Shown one piece after another: positions 9,718 through 19,140 of a DNA stretch of 64,000 bases. The stretch's first letter is position 1, and each line of letters opens with the position of its first letter. A program made the position numbers and the translations under genes. The stretch comes from CAVRZJ01 sp964594125. GTDB lineage: Bacteria; Acidobacteriota; Thermoanaerobaculia; Thermoanaerobaculales; Thermoanaerobaculaceae. The notes beneath the pieces were generated by a model. That model saw only the letters and a list, made by a program, of their open reading frames with translations, ran no database searches and had not been told where the DNA came from. The stretch lies in contig CAZQLL010000014.1 in the NCBI GenBank assembly GCA_964594125.1, forward strand, positions 1 to 64,000. Direction: 5' to 3'.

Positions 9718-11271
9718 TCAGGGCGGGGTCGAGCCCGCCGGATGGAGATCGTCGCCGGCGGCGATGAGCAGGCGGCCGCGGAACGTCCCGAGTTCGCGGT
9801 ACGGGAGGCCGGCGCGTGCGAGCGCCGCCGCCACCTCATCGCGGCGGGCCGGCGGCGCCAGCAGCAGCCGCCGCGGCGAGCGATCGACGAGCTCGGTGAG
9901 CAGGGTCTCGGCCGACGTACCGTCGGGGGGCGCATCGGTGTCCGTAGCGGCCCGGATGCGCTCGATCGTGCAGTCGAGGTAGAGGCTCAGGCCCCAGATC
10001 GGCTTCGCATCGTAGAACACGATCTCGCGCGGCGCCGGCTCGGCCAGCGCGAGCAGCTCGCGCGCGGCCGCGCGGGCGTCGCGGTCGGTCGCGTGGCCGG
10101 CGGCGTAGGCACGCAGCAGCACGAGGGCGACCGCGCTGGCGGCCCCGAGCCGCACCGCCCCGTGCAGCGACGGCCGTGCGGCCAGCCGGCGCGCGACCAC
10201 GAGCGCCAGCGGCGCCCACAGCGGCAGGATGTAGAGCTCGAGGCGCGAGCTCGAGAGCGCGAAGACCAGCAGCGGGATCAGGAACCAGCAGGCGAGCAGC
10301 ACCGGCCACGGGTCGCCGCCGGCGGCGACCTCGCGCCACCAGCGGCGGGCCAGCAGGGTGCGGCGGGCCTCCCGCACCCTGCCGAGCAGCAGGTGGGTCC
10401 AGGGCAGCGTCCCGGCCAGCAGCACCGGCGCGTAGACGCGGAACGCGCCGTACCACTGGGCATGGCGGTCGAAGTGGGAGGACGCAACGCGCCGCGCCAC
10501 CTCGTCGCGCAGGAAGTACGACATCAGGCCCGGCTCCATCAGCGCCACGACGGCGTACCAGCCCAAGCCGACGGCGGCGAACGCCGCAAGCTCGGGGAGC
10601 CGGAACATCCTGCGGAGCTCCCGCCGCCCGGCCGCGAGGACGACGAACACGGCGATCCCGAGCAACGGCAGCAGCCCGGGCGGCCCCTTGGTGAGAAAGG
10701 CGGCGCCGAACGCCGTCCACATGGCGAGCAGCCGCAGGCGGCCGCCGCGCCGCGTCCACCATGCCGCGAACGCCAGCACCGCCGCCGCCTCCCACAGCGT
10801 CAGCAGCGTGTCGGTGGTGACGGCGTGGGCCGCGACGTAGGGGAGGAGGCACGTCCCGTAGACGAACGGCGCCACCCACGCGCGCCCGCCGGGGAGCATG
10901 CGCCGGCCGAGCCCGTAGGCCGCCAGCAGCGTCGCGGCGAACGCCAGCGCGTTGGCCAGCCGCGCGCCCCACTCGTTCCTGCCGAGCAGCGCCATGCCGC
11001 CGGCGATCGCCCAGTAGGTCAGCGGCGGCTTGGCGAAGTGCGCAACCTCGTCGTTGAACGCCGGCACGAGGAAGTCGCCGCTGCGCAGCATCTGCAGCGC
11101 GATCGCGGTGTACCGCCCCTCGTCGGTCTCCCACAGGCCGCGCGACCCCTGGAACGCCAGCGCGTAGGCGAGGGCGAGCGCCGCGGCGGTCGCGGCGAGC
11201 CGTCGCCGCCGCCGCACCGGGGCGTCGGGGTGTGAGCCGGGGTCGCTGCGCCGTGGATCGTCGTTCTGCAT
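9718..11271 (-). CDS. ArnT/PMT-like membrane glycosyltransferase (GT-C fold)
   Basis: 517 residues with about 11-12 hydrophobic segments. The first periplasmic loop has LWETDEGRYTAIALQMLRSG, the Asp-Glu site typical of GT39/GT83 enzymes that use polyprenyl-linked sugars. FAKPPLTYW and LTKGPPGLLPLL are also ArnT-family features. Enzymes of this type transfer a sugar from undecaprenyl phosphate to lipid A, protein or polysaccharide on the outer face of the inner membrane. The acceptor here is unknown. It is convergent with sufT; a 9-bp inverted repeat (9634-9642 and 9709-9717) brackets the gap between the genes. Confidence 0.85.
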   Translation of the reverse strand: MQNDDPRRSDPGSHPDAPVRRRRRLAATAAALALAYALAFQGSRGLWETDEGRYTAIALQMLRSGDFLVPAFNDEVAHFAKPPLTYWAIAGGMALLGRNEWGARLANALAFAATLLAAYGLGRRMLPGGRAWVAPFVYGTCLLPYVAAHAVTTDTLLTLWEAAAVLAFAAWWTRRGGRLRLLAMWTAFGAAFLTKGPPGLLPLLGIAVFVVLAAGRRELRRMFRLPELAAFAAVGLGWYAVVALMEPGLMSYFLRDEVARRVASSHFDRHAQWYGAFRVYAPVLLAGTLPWTHLLLGRVREARRTLLARRWWREVAAGGDPWPVLLACWFLIPLLVFALSSSRLELYILPLWAPLALVVARRLAARPSLHGAVRLGAASAVALVLLRAYAAGHATDRDARAAARELLALAEPAPREIVFYDAKPIWGLSLYLDCTIERIRAATDTDAPPDGTSAETLLTELVDRSPRRLLLAPPARRDEVAAALARAGLPYRELGTFRGRLLIAAGDDLHPAGSTPP

Positions 11272-11343
11272 CGGGGCCGCCTGGCGCCGGGCGGGCGCCG
11301 GGGAGCACGCGGCATGCTATATCAGGTCGGGGCGGGCGGCCCG

Positions 11344-11817
11344 TTACCAGCGGCGGTACGCCGGGTGCCCTTCCTTGACCGCGACGAACACGCCGCGGCA
11401 GGTCGCGGTGACCTTGCCGCCGGCCTCCATCACGCCCTCGACGGTGGCGCGGTCCGGGCCGGAGTCGACCACCCGCGCGCGCACCGTGATGGGGCCGGAG
11501 GTCGGCGTCGGGCGCTTGAGCACCACGTGGTACTCGGCGGTGACGGTGAACGGCGGGTGCTCGGCGCCGGCGGCGCGCATCAGGTGGTACGCCGCCGTCC
11601 AGTTGCAGTGACAGTCGAACAGGCAGCCCGCGATCCCGCCGTTGAGCGTGCCGGCGAACGCCTCGTGGTGTTTCGCCGCCGTGAAGGTGCACACGACCTC
11701 GTCGCCCTCGCCGGGGAAGCTCTTGATGTGCAGCCCCTCGGGGTTTGCCGGTCCGCACCCGAAGCACACCGTGGCGGGCGCGTAGCGGTCCTGCAGACTG
11801 ATGCGCTCGTCGCTCAT
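11344..11817 (-). CDS. PaaI-like hot-dog thioesterase
   Basis: 157 residues. It begins with CFGCGPANPEGLHI, the common start of small PaaI-type acyl-CoA thioesterases, and runs through a complete hot-dog domain (FTVTAEYHVVLKRPTP, CRGVFVAVKEG). The helix motif normally written HGG(I/V) reads LNGGIAGCLFD, with Asn for His, so activity may be altered. The longer reading frame upstream is non-homologous. The ATG at 11817 has a TAGACT hexamer 8 nt before it and no ribosome site. Substrate unknown. Confidence 0.82.
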   Translation of the reverse strand: MSDERISLQDRYAPATVCFGCGPANPEGLHIKSFPGEGDEVVCTFTAAKHHEAFAGTLNGGIAGCLFDCHCNWTAAYHLMRAAGAEHPPFTVTAEYHVVLKRPTPTSGPITVRARVVDSGPDRATVEGVMEAGGKVTATCRGVFVAVKEGHPAYRRW

Positions 11818-11825
11818 GGCTCGCG

Positions 11826-11831
11826 AGTCTA
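11826..11831 (-). promoter_or_regulatory. -10 element of a probable leaderless transcript (thioesterase)
   Basis: TAGACT on the minus strand ends 8 nt before the ATG at 11817. No Shine-Dalgarno is present. Confidence 0.4.
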
Positions 11832-11960
11832 CCTGATGCCGGCGCCGCAGGAGACGACGGGCGGCTCGCTGCCGGCCGCGGCGGCGCCTGTCGTGGGGAG
11901 GGCCTGCGTTTCCGCGGTCTGCGCAGAGCGTCGCCTCCCGCCTCCTGCCCCGTGCCTCGC

Positions 11961-11966
11961 TATACT
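11961..11966 (+). promoter_or_regulatory. -10 element of a probable leaderless transcript (namZ)
   Basis: TATACT ends 8 nt before the ATG at 11975, and no Shine-Dalgarno is present. Confidence 0.5.
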
Positions 11967-11974
11967 CGGCCGCC

Positions 11975-13156
11975 ATGGCGAACCAGCGCGTGGTGACCGG
12001 ACTCGAGGCGCTCGTCGCCGATCCCGCGCCGCTGCGCGGGCGGCGGTGGGCGCTGCTCGCCAACCAGGCGACGGTGACCGCCGATCTCACGCCCGCGTGG
12101 CTCGCCCTCGCTGCCGCCGCCGGGCCGCCGCGGCGGCTGTTCGCGCCGGAGCACGGGCTGTGGGGCGTGGCGCAGGACATGGAGGCGGTCGGGCACGACG
12201 TCGAGCCGACGCTGGGCGTGCCGGTGGTGTCGCTGTACGGGTCGACGGCGGAGACGCTGGAACCGGCGCGCGCCGAGCTCGACGACCTCGACGCGGTGGT
12301 CGTCGACGTCCCGGACATCGGCTGCCGCTACTACACGTTCGCGGCCTCGCTGGCGCACACCATGCGCGCCTGCGAGCGCGCCGGCGTCGAGGTGATCGTC
12401 TGCGACCGCCCCAACCCGCTCGGCGGCGAGCTGCTGGAGGGCGGCCCGGTGGAGCCGGGGTGCGAGTCGTTCGTCTCCGAGCTGCCGGTGCCGGTGCGCC
12501 ACGGGATGACGCTCGGCGAGCTGGCGCTGCGGCTGCGGGCGGAGCGCCACCCCGGGCTGGCGCTCACCGTGCTCGCGTGCCGCGGCTGGGAGCGGCGGCA
12601 GTGGTTCGACGAGACCGGGTTGCCGTGGGTGGCGCCGTCGCCCAACATGCCGACGCTCGAGACGGCCGCGATCTACCCGGGCGCCTGCCTGGTCGAGGCG
12701 ACGACGCTGTCCGAGGGGCGCGGCACGACGCGTCCGTTCCACCTGCTGGGCGCGCCGTGGCTGGACGGCGAGGCGCTCGCCGCCCGTCTACGCGCTCTCG
12801 CGCTGCCCGGCGCGGCCTTCCGCGCCACCCGTTTCCAGCCGACCTTCCAGAAGCACGCGGGCACGGTGTGCGGCGGGATCGAGTGGCACGTCACCGACCG
12901 CCCGGCGCTGCGTCCGCTCGCCACCGGCGTCGTGGTGCTGCGCGAGGCGCGCGCCCTCCACCCCGACCGCTTCGCGTGGCGCGCGGAGTCGTACGAGTTC
13001 GTCGGCGACGTGCCGGCGATCGACATCCTCACGGGCTCGCCGGCGGTGCGCGCGGTGGTCGAGGGGCGGCTGGAGGCGGGCGAGGTTTTCGCTGCCTGGG
13101 GGCGGTACTGTGACGCCGATCGCGCGCGGCGCGCCCCGTTCCTGCTCTATCCTTGA
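11975..13156 (+). CDS. namZ: DUF1343 / NamZ-type exo-beta-N-acetylmuramidase
   Basis: 393 residues, the usual length of the DUF1343 family. Members characterised in Bacillus and Bacteroidota remove terminal MurNAc from peptidoglycan fragments. Typical motifs are WALLANQATVT, LFAPEHGLWG (catalytic region), VVDVPDIGCRYYTF, VCDRPNPLGG and GRGTTRPFHLLGAPW. I see no signal peptide, so it may act on recycled muropeptides in the cytoplasm, or the export signal is not obvious. It is followed 37 nt later by a membrane glycosyltransferase. Start chosen at the ATG just after the TATACT hexamer. Confidence 0.85.
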   Translation: MANQRVVTGLEALVADPAPLRGRRWALLANQATVTADLTPAWLALAAAAGPPRRLFAPEHGLWGVAQDMEAVGHDVEPTLGVPVVSLYGSTAETLEPARAELDDLDAVVVDVPDIGCRYYTFAASLAHTMRACERAGVEVIVCDRPNPLGGELLEGGPVEPGCESFVSELPVPVRHGMTLGELALRLRAERHPGLALTVLACRGWERRQWFDETGLPWVAPSPNMPTLETAAIYPGACLVEATTLSEGRGTTRPFHLLGAPWLDGEALAARLRALALPGAAFRATRFQPTFQKHAGTVCGGIEWHVTDRPALRPLATGVVVLREARALHPDRFAWRAESYEFVGDVPAIDILTGSPAVRAVVEGRLEAGEVFAAWGRYCDADRARRAPFLLYP

Positions 13157-13193
13157 TGCACCGGGCGGGCGAAGGCGCCGTGGAGGCGAGCGG

Positions 13194-15779
13194 ATGAGCG
13201 AGGCGGAGGCGCCGGCGGGCGGCGGCGGGACGGGCGCCGGGACGCCGATACGGGGAGCGGCAGGCCGGCTGCGCGCGGCCGTCCGGCGGCCGTGGCCGAT
13301 GCTGCTCGCGCTGGCGTATGCGGTCCTGCTGCTGGCGCTCCGGCCGGCGGCGCCGTTCGAGTGGGACGAGGTGCAGTTCCAGCGCGCGCTCGACGACTAC
13401 GACGTGCCGGCGCACTCGCCGCATCCGCCCGGCTACCCGGCCTACGTCGGAGCGGCGCAAGCGGTCCGCGCTCTGGTGGGCGACCCGCTGCTCGCGCTTC
13501 AGACCGTCGGCGTCTTGGCAGCCGCGGCGGCGCTCCTGCTCGTCTGGCGCTTCGGCCGCCGCAACGGCGAGCTCGCGGCCGCCGCCGCCGCGGCCGCGGT
13601 GCTGGCCGCGGTCCCGACGTTCTCGTTCCACGCCAACGTCGGCCTGTCGGACGTGCCCGGCGCCGCAGCCGGCGTCGCCGCGGTCGCGGCGCTCGCCGCG
13701 GCGGCGCGCGACCGCCGCCGGCTGCCGCCAGCGGCGGCGCTGGCCGCACTGGCTGCCGGCGTCCGCCTGGCGCTGCTGCCGCTCATGCTGCCGCTGGCGG
13801 CGCTCGTCCTGTGGCGCGCGGTCCGGGGGCGGGAGTGGCGGGCGCTGGCGGCTTCGGCGGTGGCGGCGCTGGTCGTGACGGACCTGATCTGGCTGCCGGC
13901 GATGTACGCCAGCGGGCCGGGGTTTCTCGAGGCGTGGCGGACGCAGTCGGAGTACCTGCAGCGGGTGGGCGTCCCGCAGCGGCTCCCCGTGGCGCGGCTC
14001 GCCTGGGTGCTCGAACTCTGGCTCGTGCGGCCGTTCGGGACGCCGGCGCTGGCGGCCGCCCTGTGGGTCTTGGTGGCCGCCGGCGGGGCGTTGTGGTGGC
14101 GGGCGGGTCGCCGGTGGCTCGTCGCGGTGAGCGCCTCGGCGGCCGGCGCCTACCTGCTGGCGGGGATGTTCACGCTCGAGGCCCCGGTGGCCGTCCGCTA
14201 CGTGCTCCCTGCCGTGCCGTTCCTCGCGCTGATCGCGGGGGGCGTGCTGGCGGCGCCGCGAGGTGTGGCTCGCGGTGCAGCCGGCGTCGCCGTGGCCGCG
14301 TGGGTCGTCGCGGCCGCGGCGTGGGTGGCGCCGCTGCAGGCGCTGCGCCGCCAGCCGTCGCCCGTCTGGCAGGCGCTCGCGTGGATCCGGGATCACCACG
14401 AGGCGGCGGAAACGCACGTGGTGTACGACGGCATCCTCGAGCCGCATGCTCACTACGTGCTGCGCGCCGCCGGGTTCCGCCTCGAGAAGGCGGCTCCGGC
14501 GACCGCCTACGGGCCGTGGACCGCGCCGGGGAAGGCCGTGCTCGTGGTGGCGCCGCGCCCGGTGGCCGGGGCCGAGGTGGCGTTCTCCGCCAAGTGGGAG
14601 TCGGACGAGCTGCGCCGTTTCACCCGCAACCGCTACTGGGAGGCCGCCGTCACCCGCGCGCCGCACCCGGGCGAGCCGGTGTTCTCGCCCGACCTGCGGG
14701 TGCGCGGCGAGGACTGGGAGCTGTTCGGCACCGCCGCGCTGTGCATCGGCGAGGGGGCCGCACCGCACGCGGTGACGATCCGGGCCGCCGGCGCACCGCT
14801 CAAGGCCAGGCGCGCCGGCGGCGCGCCGCTCGCGGTCAAGCCCGGCGCCGCCGCCGAGGCGGTGCTGTGGCCCGGCCCGGCCGGTTGCCTGCTGCTGAGC
14901 GGCTCGGCGGGCGTCCACACCTTCCTGCCGCCGGTGCGGACCGCGCCGCTCGCCGCCGGCTCCCGCCCGGCCGAGGTGACGACGACGGCGGTCGTGCCGC
15001 TGGTGGTGCGGATCGCCGGCGGCGGCACGGCAGGCGACTGGCGCAGCGACGTGTACGTCCGCAACGCCGGCGCCCGGCCGCTGGCCATCACCGCCCGTTT
15101 CCTGCCGGCCGGGCGCGACAATACGACGGCGCCGGCCGAGGCGTTCACGCTGCCCGGCGGCCGCTCCCTGATCGTCAAGGACGTCCTCGCGGCGACCGGG
15201 CTGTTGCGCTGGGGGCGCGCCGGGGCGCTGGTCCTGCAGGCCGACGCAGGCGGGCCGGAGTGCGTCGCGGGACCGTGCGGGATCACCGTGTTCTCGCGCA
15301 CGTACAACGTGCTCGCGCCGCGCGCCGGGCCGCGCGTCGGCGAGGGGCTGCCGGCGATCCCGGGGGAGCACGGGCTGTACCCCGGCGGGCGGGCGACGTT
15401 CAACGGCGTGTCGCACGACGACGCCGTCACCGGCTACGTGAGCGTCGCGACGTGGATCCCGGCGGCGGTGCGGGCGCGTATCGTGCTGCGCGACGCCGCG
15501 AAGCGCGAGGTGGCCGCGACGGAGCTCGAGGTCCCGCCGTTCGGCCAGGTCTTCGCGCCGTTCCCGGGGCGCGCCAGCGGGGGGCAGCTCTGGGTGCAGC
15601 TCGTCAAGCCGCCGGCGAAGGCGCTGTTCTATCCGGTGGTGACTCAGGTCGACGCAGCGACGGGGGAGCCGACCCACCTGCTGGCGGCGCCGTCGCCGAA
15701 GACGGCGCCGCCGGAGTGGTTGGCGGCGGCGCCGCAGCCTCTGGCGCCGGCGCCGGCGCCTGCGGCCGCACGTAGGTGA
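13194..15779 (+). CDS. GT-C membrane glycosyltransferase-like protein with C-terminal surface-type domain (paralogue 1)
   Basis: 861 residues. Residues about 35-405 hold roughly ten membrane segments. The first outer loop reads FEWDEVQFQRALDDYD (D58, E59), the acidic pair of GT39-like enzymes, followed by HSPHPPGYPAY. Residues about 410-595 are soluble and unrecognised. From about 597 there is the same type of beta-rich domain as in the LVIVD protein (DWRSDVYVRNAGARPLAI, FSRTYNVL, PPFGQVF), ending in a Pro-Ala tail. Start supported by GGAGG 8 nt before ATG 13194. It is a close paralogue of the convergent gene at 15604-18327, and their last 176 bp overlap. The donor and acceptor are unknown. 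Confidence 0.78.
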   Translation: MSEAEAPAGGGGTGAGTPIRGAAGRLRAAVRRPWPMLLALAYAVLLLALRPAAPFEWDEVQFQRALDDYDVPAHSPHPPGYPAYVGAAQAVRALVGDPLLALQTVGVLAAAAALLLVWRFGRRNGELAAAAAAAAVLAAVPTFSFHANVGLSDVPGAAAGVAAVAALAAAARDRRRLPPAAALAALAAGVRLALLPLMLPLAALVLWRAVRGREWRALAASAVAALVVTDLIWLPAMYASGPGFLEAWRTQSEYLQRVGVPQRLPVARLAWVLELWLVRPFGTPALAAALWVLVAAGGALWWRAGRRWLVAVSASAAGAYLLAGMFTLEAPVAVRYVLPAVPFLALIAGGVLAAPRGVARGAAGVAVAAWVVAAAAWVAPLQALRRQPSPVWQALAWIRDHHEAAETHVVYDGILEPHAHYVLRAAGFRLEKAAPATAYGPWTAPGKAVLVVAPRPVAGAEVAFSAKWESDELRRFTRNRYWEAAVTRAPHPGEPVFSPDLRVRGEDWELFGTAALCIGEGAAPHAVTIRAAGAPLKARRAGGAPLAVKPGAAAEAVLWPGPAGCLLLSGSAGVHTFLPPVRTAPLAAGSRPAEVTTTAVVPLVVRIAGGGTAGDWRSDVYVRNAGARPLAITARFLPAGRDNTTAPAEAFTLPGGRSLIVKDVLAATGLLRWGRAGALVLQADAGGPECVAGPCGITVFSRTYNVLAPRAGPRVGEGLPAIPGEHGLYPGGRATFNGVSHDDAVTGYVSVATWIPAAVRARIVLRDAAKREVAATELEVPPFGQVFAPFPGRASGGQLWVQLVKPPAKALFYPVVTQVDAATGEPTHLLAAPSPKTAPPEWLAAAPQPLAPAPAPAAARR

Positions 15780-18327
15780 CGCTCGGCGGATCGCGCCGCA
15801 CCACCGCGGCGTAGGCCAGGAAGGCGCCTTCCGGCGCCGGCGTCGACACGCGCGCCCGCCCGCGGGCGGGCGCCGCGGCGCCCGCCACCGCGAAGAGGTC
15901 GTCGACCTGGACGAACCCGAACGGCGGGAGCGCGATCCGGTGCGTGCCGAGCGCCGCACCGCCCTCGTCGGCAACCGCGATGTCGACGTCGAGGGAGACG
16001 CCGGTCACGTTGAGGACGCCGAGGTTGGTCCGCGTGCGGGTGGCGGTCGCGGGGTCGTGGGCGAGCCCGGCGAGGCGGGCGGGGCGTCCCGGGCCGTACG
16101 CGGCCCCCGCCTCGATCCCGGGGAGCAGCCTGCCGCGGGGCGCCCGCGATGCGCTGTCGAAGGTGCGCGAGCGCACCGTCACCGCGGCGTCGTCGCGGGA
16201 TACGCGCAGCGCTGCCGCACCGGAGGCGCCGAACAGCTCTCCGAGGGCGTCGGCGAACCGCCGCGACTCGCCCGGCGCCAGCGTCACCACGCTGCGCCGC
16301 GGCGTGCGGTTGTCCTGGCCGGCGGCGAGCAGCTCGACGATGACTGCCGTCTCCTCCGCCGTGGGGTTCGCGAGAACCAGCTCGGTGCGCCACTGCGCGC
16401 CGAGAAACCCGGCGGCGCGCGCCACCGGCAGCACGTACAGCGGCGGCGCGGACGGCGCCGGCGCCGCGGGATCGGCGGACGATGCCTGCGGCCGCGGCGC
16501 CGCCCCGCCGGCCGCCGACGCGCCGAGCGCGGCGTCGTGCTCCGCCAGCAGCCGGAGGTACTCGGCCGCTTCGCCCGCGGCGGAGGCGCCGCCGCCGCCC
16601 GCCCCGGCCGGGGCGAACGTCACCGGCGCGAGCACGGCGTGGAGGGAGGGCGGCGCGAGCACGAACATGCCGCCGCCGCTGCCGGGCCGGAGCGGAATGT
16701 CGCGGCAGGCCCCCTGGCCGACCGTCTCCGCTCCGCCGGCGGCGCTCACCACGGTGACGGCGGCGTTGAGCGGGCACACCCGGGCCGCGGCGGGCGGCGC
16801 GCCGTCCGGCAGGCGCACCTGCCCGAGACCCCACAGGACATAGGTGTCGCCTTCGATCTGCCACGCGGGCGAGAACATGGGCGACGCGGCGTCCGCGCCG
16901 GGCGGACGCTGCGCCGTGAAGCTGCCGTAGCGCCAGAACGCGAGCTGGAGCACCCTTCGTGAGCCCCAGTCCCGGAAGAACGCCACCTCCCAGCCCGGGA
17001 TCGGCAGCCGGGTCAGTGCGATCACGGCCTCGCCGGCGGGACCGCGCGCCGGCGCCACGGCGGCGGGGACCAGGTCGGCGATGCGGAATCCGGCGCGTCC
17101 CAGCACGTACTCCACGTGCGGGCGGGCGCTGCCGTCCGAGAGCACGAGCGTGGACGCCCGGTCGAACGCCGCCTTGACCCACTCCAGGGTCGCCCACACC
17201 GGGGCCGGCTCGCGGCGCAGCGCGTAGACGCGCGATCCCCACGCGACGCTGGCGGCTGCCCAGAGCACGAGGACCGACAGGCCCGCGGCGCGCGCAGCGC
17301 GCGACCGCCAGCTCGCCGCCGACCCGATGAGCACCGCCACACAGGCGAGACCGGGAAGGACGTACCGCGTCGCCGAGAGCATGTTGAAGGTCAGCAGACC
17401 GGTCGCCAGGTAGGGGATCGCAGACGCCAGAAGCAGCGCCACGGCGCGCCGCCTTCCCGCCAGCCAGAGCGCGGCGGCGCCCGCGAGGGCGAGGCCCCAG
17501 AACGCGGCGGCGAGCTCCCAGGTGCCGAGCGGGTTGACGAACCAGTACTTGACGATCGACGCCAGCCGGGCGGCCGGGAGCCGGACGGCGGCCTCGTTCT
17601 CCGCCATCCAGCGGGCGTGGTGCCTCACCGCAGCGAGGTACCGGGCGGGTCCCGTGGCGAGAATGGCTGCGCCCCAGATCGCGGCGCTCGCGCCGGCGCC
17701 GATCGCGACGGCCGCCGCGAGCGCGCCCCCGCGCCCGGCCCTGACGGCGGCGGCCAGCGCGCAGACGCCTGCCACGGCGATCGCGGGGAGGATCTGGGGA
17801 CGGAGTCCCACGCCCAGCGCGGCGACGAGGGCCAGCCATGGCAGGCGCGACGGCGCGTCGGCGGCCCGGACCGCGGCGAGCAGCACGGCGAGCACGCAGG
17901 CGGCCGCCGGAACGTCGGTCATCCCGACGTTGGCGTGGAAGGCGAAACCGGGGACGACGCCGAGCGCTGCGGCCGCCGCGATGGCAGCGCGGCGACTGCC
18001 GCCGAGCGCGATGGCGAGCGCATAGGCGAGCGCCAGCGCTGCGGCGGCGAACCCGCTGGTGAGGAGCTGAACGGCGAGCTGCGGGTCGCCGACCAGCAGC
18101 CGGACCGCGCGCGCCGCGGCGACGAAGACGGGCGCGCCCGGCGGATGCGGCGAGTGCGCCGCGACGTCGTAGGTATCGAGTGCCCGTTGGTACTGCACCT
18201 CGTCCCACTCGAACGGCGTCGCGGGACGAAAGGCGAGCAGGAGTGCGAGGTACGCGCCGCACAGCGCGGCGATGCCGCCGTGCCCGGACGACCGCAGCCG
18301 CGCGAGAGAGGTGTGGAGAGCGCCCAT
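15604..18327 (-). CDS. GT-C membrane glycosyltransferase-like protein with C-terminal surface-type domain (paralogue 2)
   Basis: 907 residues, start ATG 18327 with AGGGGA upstream; longer in-frame sequence upstream is not homologous. The first outer loop has FEWDEVQYQRALDTYD (D42, E43) and HSPHPPGAPVF, nearly the same as paralogue 1. Roughly ten membrane segments follow up to about residue 410. Residues about 627-854 form the shared beta-rich domain (QWRTELVLANPTAEETAV, VRSRTFDS, LGVLNVTG, LPPFGFVQVDDLF). The last 52 residues are a Pro/Ala-rich tail that lies antisense to the tail of paralogue 1. Probable role: transfer of a lipid-linked sugar at the cell surface. Confidence 0.78.
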   Translation of the reverse strand: MGALHTSLARLRSSGHGGIAALCGAYLALLLAFRPATPFEWDEVQYQRALDTYDVAAHSPHPPGAPVFVAAARAVRLLVGDPQLAVQLLTSGFAAAALALAYALAIALGGSRRAAIAAAAALGVVPGFAFHANVGMTDVPAAACVLAVLLAAVRAADAPSRLPWLALVAALGVGLRPQILPAIAVAGVCALAAAVRAGRGGALAAAVAIGAGASAAIWGAAILATGPARYLAAVRHHARWMAENEAAVRLPAARLASIVKYWFVNPLGTWELAAAFWGLALAGAAALWLAGRRRAVALLLASAIPYLATGLLTFNMLSATRYVLPGLACVAVLIGSAASWRSRAARAAGLSVLVLWAAASVAWGSRVYALRREPAPVWATLEWVKAAFDRASTLVLSDGSARPHVEYVLGRAGFRIADLVPAAVAPARGPAGEAVIALTRLPIPGWEVAFFRDWGSRRVLQLAFWRYGSFTAQRPPGADAASPMFSPAWQIEGDTYVLWGLGQVRLPDGAPPAAARVCPLNAAVTVVSAAGGAETVGQGACRDIPLRPGSGGGMFVLAPPSLHAVLAPVTFAPAGAGGGGASAAGEAAEYLRLLAEHDAALGASAAGGAAPRPQASSADPAAPAPSAPPLYVLPVARAAGFLGAQWRTELVLANPTAEETAVIVELLAAGQDNRTPRRSVVTLAPGESRRFADALGELFGASGAAALRVSRDDAAVTVRSRTFDSASRAPRGRLLPGIEAGAAYGPGRPARLAGLAHDPATATRTRTNLGVLNVTGVSLDVDIAVADEGGAALGTHRIALPPFGFVQVDDLFAVAGAAAPARGRARVSTPAPEGAFLAYAAVVRRDPPSVTYVRPQAPAPAPEAAAPPPTTPAAPSSATAPPAGGSAPPSLRRPESPPDRTAPSPAA

Positions 18328-18411
18328 GGTGATCCCCTGCCGGTACCCGGCAGCGCCGCTCCGGGCCCCGGCCCGGCGCGGCGCGCGGGAATGGTACCCG
18401 ACGCGGCGCGC

Positions 18412-18417
18412 TAGCAT
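18412..18417 (+). promoter_or_regulatory. -10 element of a leaderless transcript (HAD phosphatase)
   Basis: TAGCAT ends 6 nt before the GTG at 18424, with no Shine-Dalgarno. The gene is divergent from paralogue 2 of the GT-C pair. Confidence 0.45.
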
Positions 18418-18423
18418 AGATGC

Positions 18424-19107
18424 GTGCAGACGCGGCCGTGGCCGACCGCGCTGGTGTTCGACCTCGACGGGACGCTCGCCGACTCGTTCGCCGGCATCGG
18501 CCTCGCGCTCAACCGCGCGCTCGCCGAGCACGGGCTGGCGGCGCGCGACTTGGCGTGGACGCGCGCCCACGTCGGGCGCGGCGCAGCGGAGCTGGTGCGG
18601 GACGCGGTCGCGCCAGCGGGCGAAGCGGCCATGCGCGAGGTGGGCGCGGCGTTCGCGCGCCACTACGAGGCGGTCTACCGCGAGCACACGCCGCCGCTTC
18701 CGGGCGCCGCGGAGGCGCTGGCGTGCGCGGCCGCGCGCACCGGCGGGCGCGTGGCGATCGTCTCCAACAAGGACGCGCGGTTCTCGCGCGGCTGGCTGGA
18801 GCACTGGGGCCTGGCGCGCCACGTCGCGATCGTCGCCGGCCCCGACACCAGCGGCGCGCGCAAGCCGGACCCCGGAGCGCTGCTGCCGGTGCTGGAGGCG
18901 CTCGGCGTGGCGCCGGGGGACGCGCTGCTGGTCGGTGACATGGAGGTCGACGCCGCGACCGGGCGCAACGCCGGCGTCCCGGTCGTGCTGGTGCGCGGCG
19001 GCGCGACTCCGGCGGCGCCGCTGGAGACGCTCGGCGCCCTCGCGGTGCTCGACGCGATCGCCGGCCTGCCGGCGTGGCTCGCGGTCCACGGTCGCGGCTG
19101 GCCGTGA
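18424..19107 (+). CDS. HAD-superfamily phosphatase (phosphoglycolate-phosphatase-like)
   Basis: 227 residues, GTG start. All four HAD motifs are present: FDLDGTLADS (nucleophile and acid Asp), VSNKD (Ser/Thr motif), RKPDPGALLPVLEALGV (Lys) and VGDMEVDAATGRNAG (metal-binding Asp). The helical cap inserted after motif I is of the phosphoglycolate phosphatase/PpaX type. The sequence supports a small phosphate-ester hydrolase; the exact substrate is inferred only from similarity. Confidence 0.88.
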   Translation: MQTRPWPTALVFDLDGTLADSFAGIGLALNRALAEHGLAARDLAWTRAHVGRGAAELVRDAVAPAGEAAMREVGAAFARHYEAVYREHTPPLPGAAEALACAAARTGGRVAIVSNKDARFSRGWLEHWGLARHVAIVAGPDTSGARKPDPGALLPVLEALGVAPGDALLVGDMEVDAATGRNAGVPVVLVRGGATPAAPLETLGALAVLDAIAGLPAWLAVHGRGWP

Positions 19108-19140
19108 TTAGGTACCATTGCCGCAGCGAAGGGGGATGCG

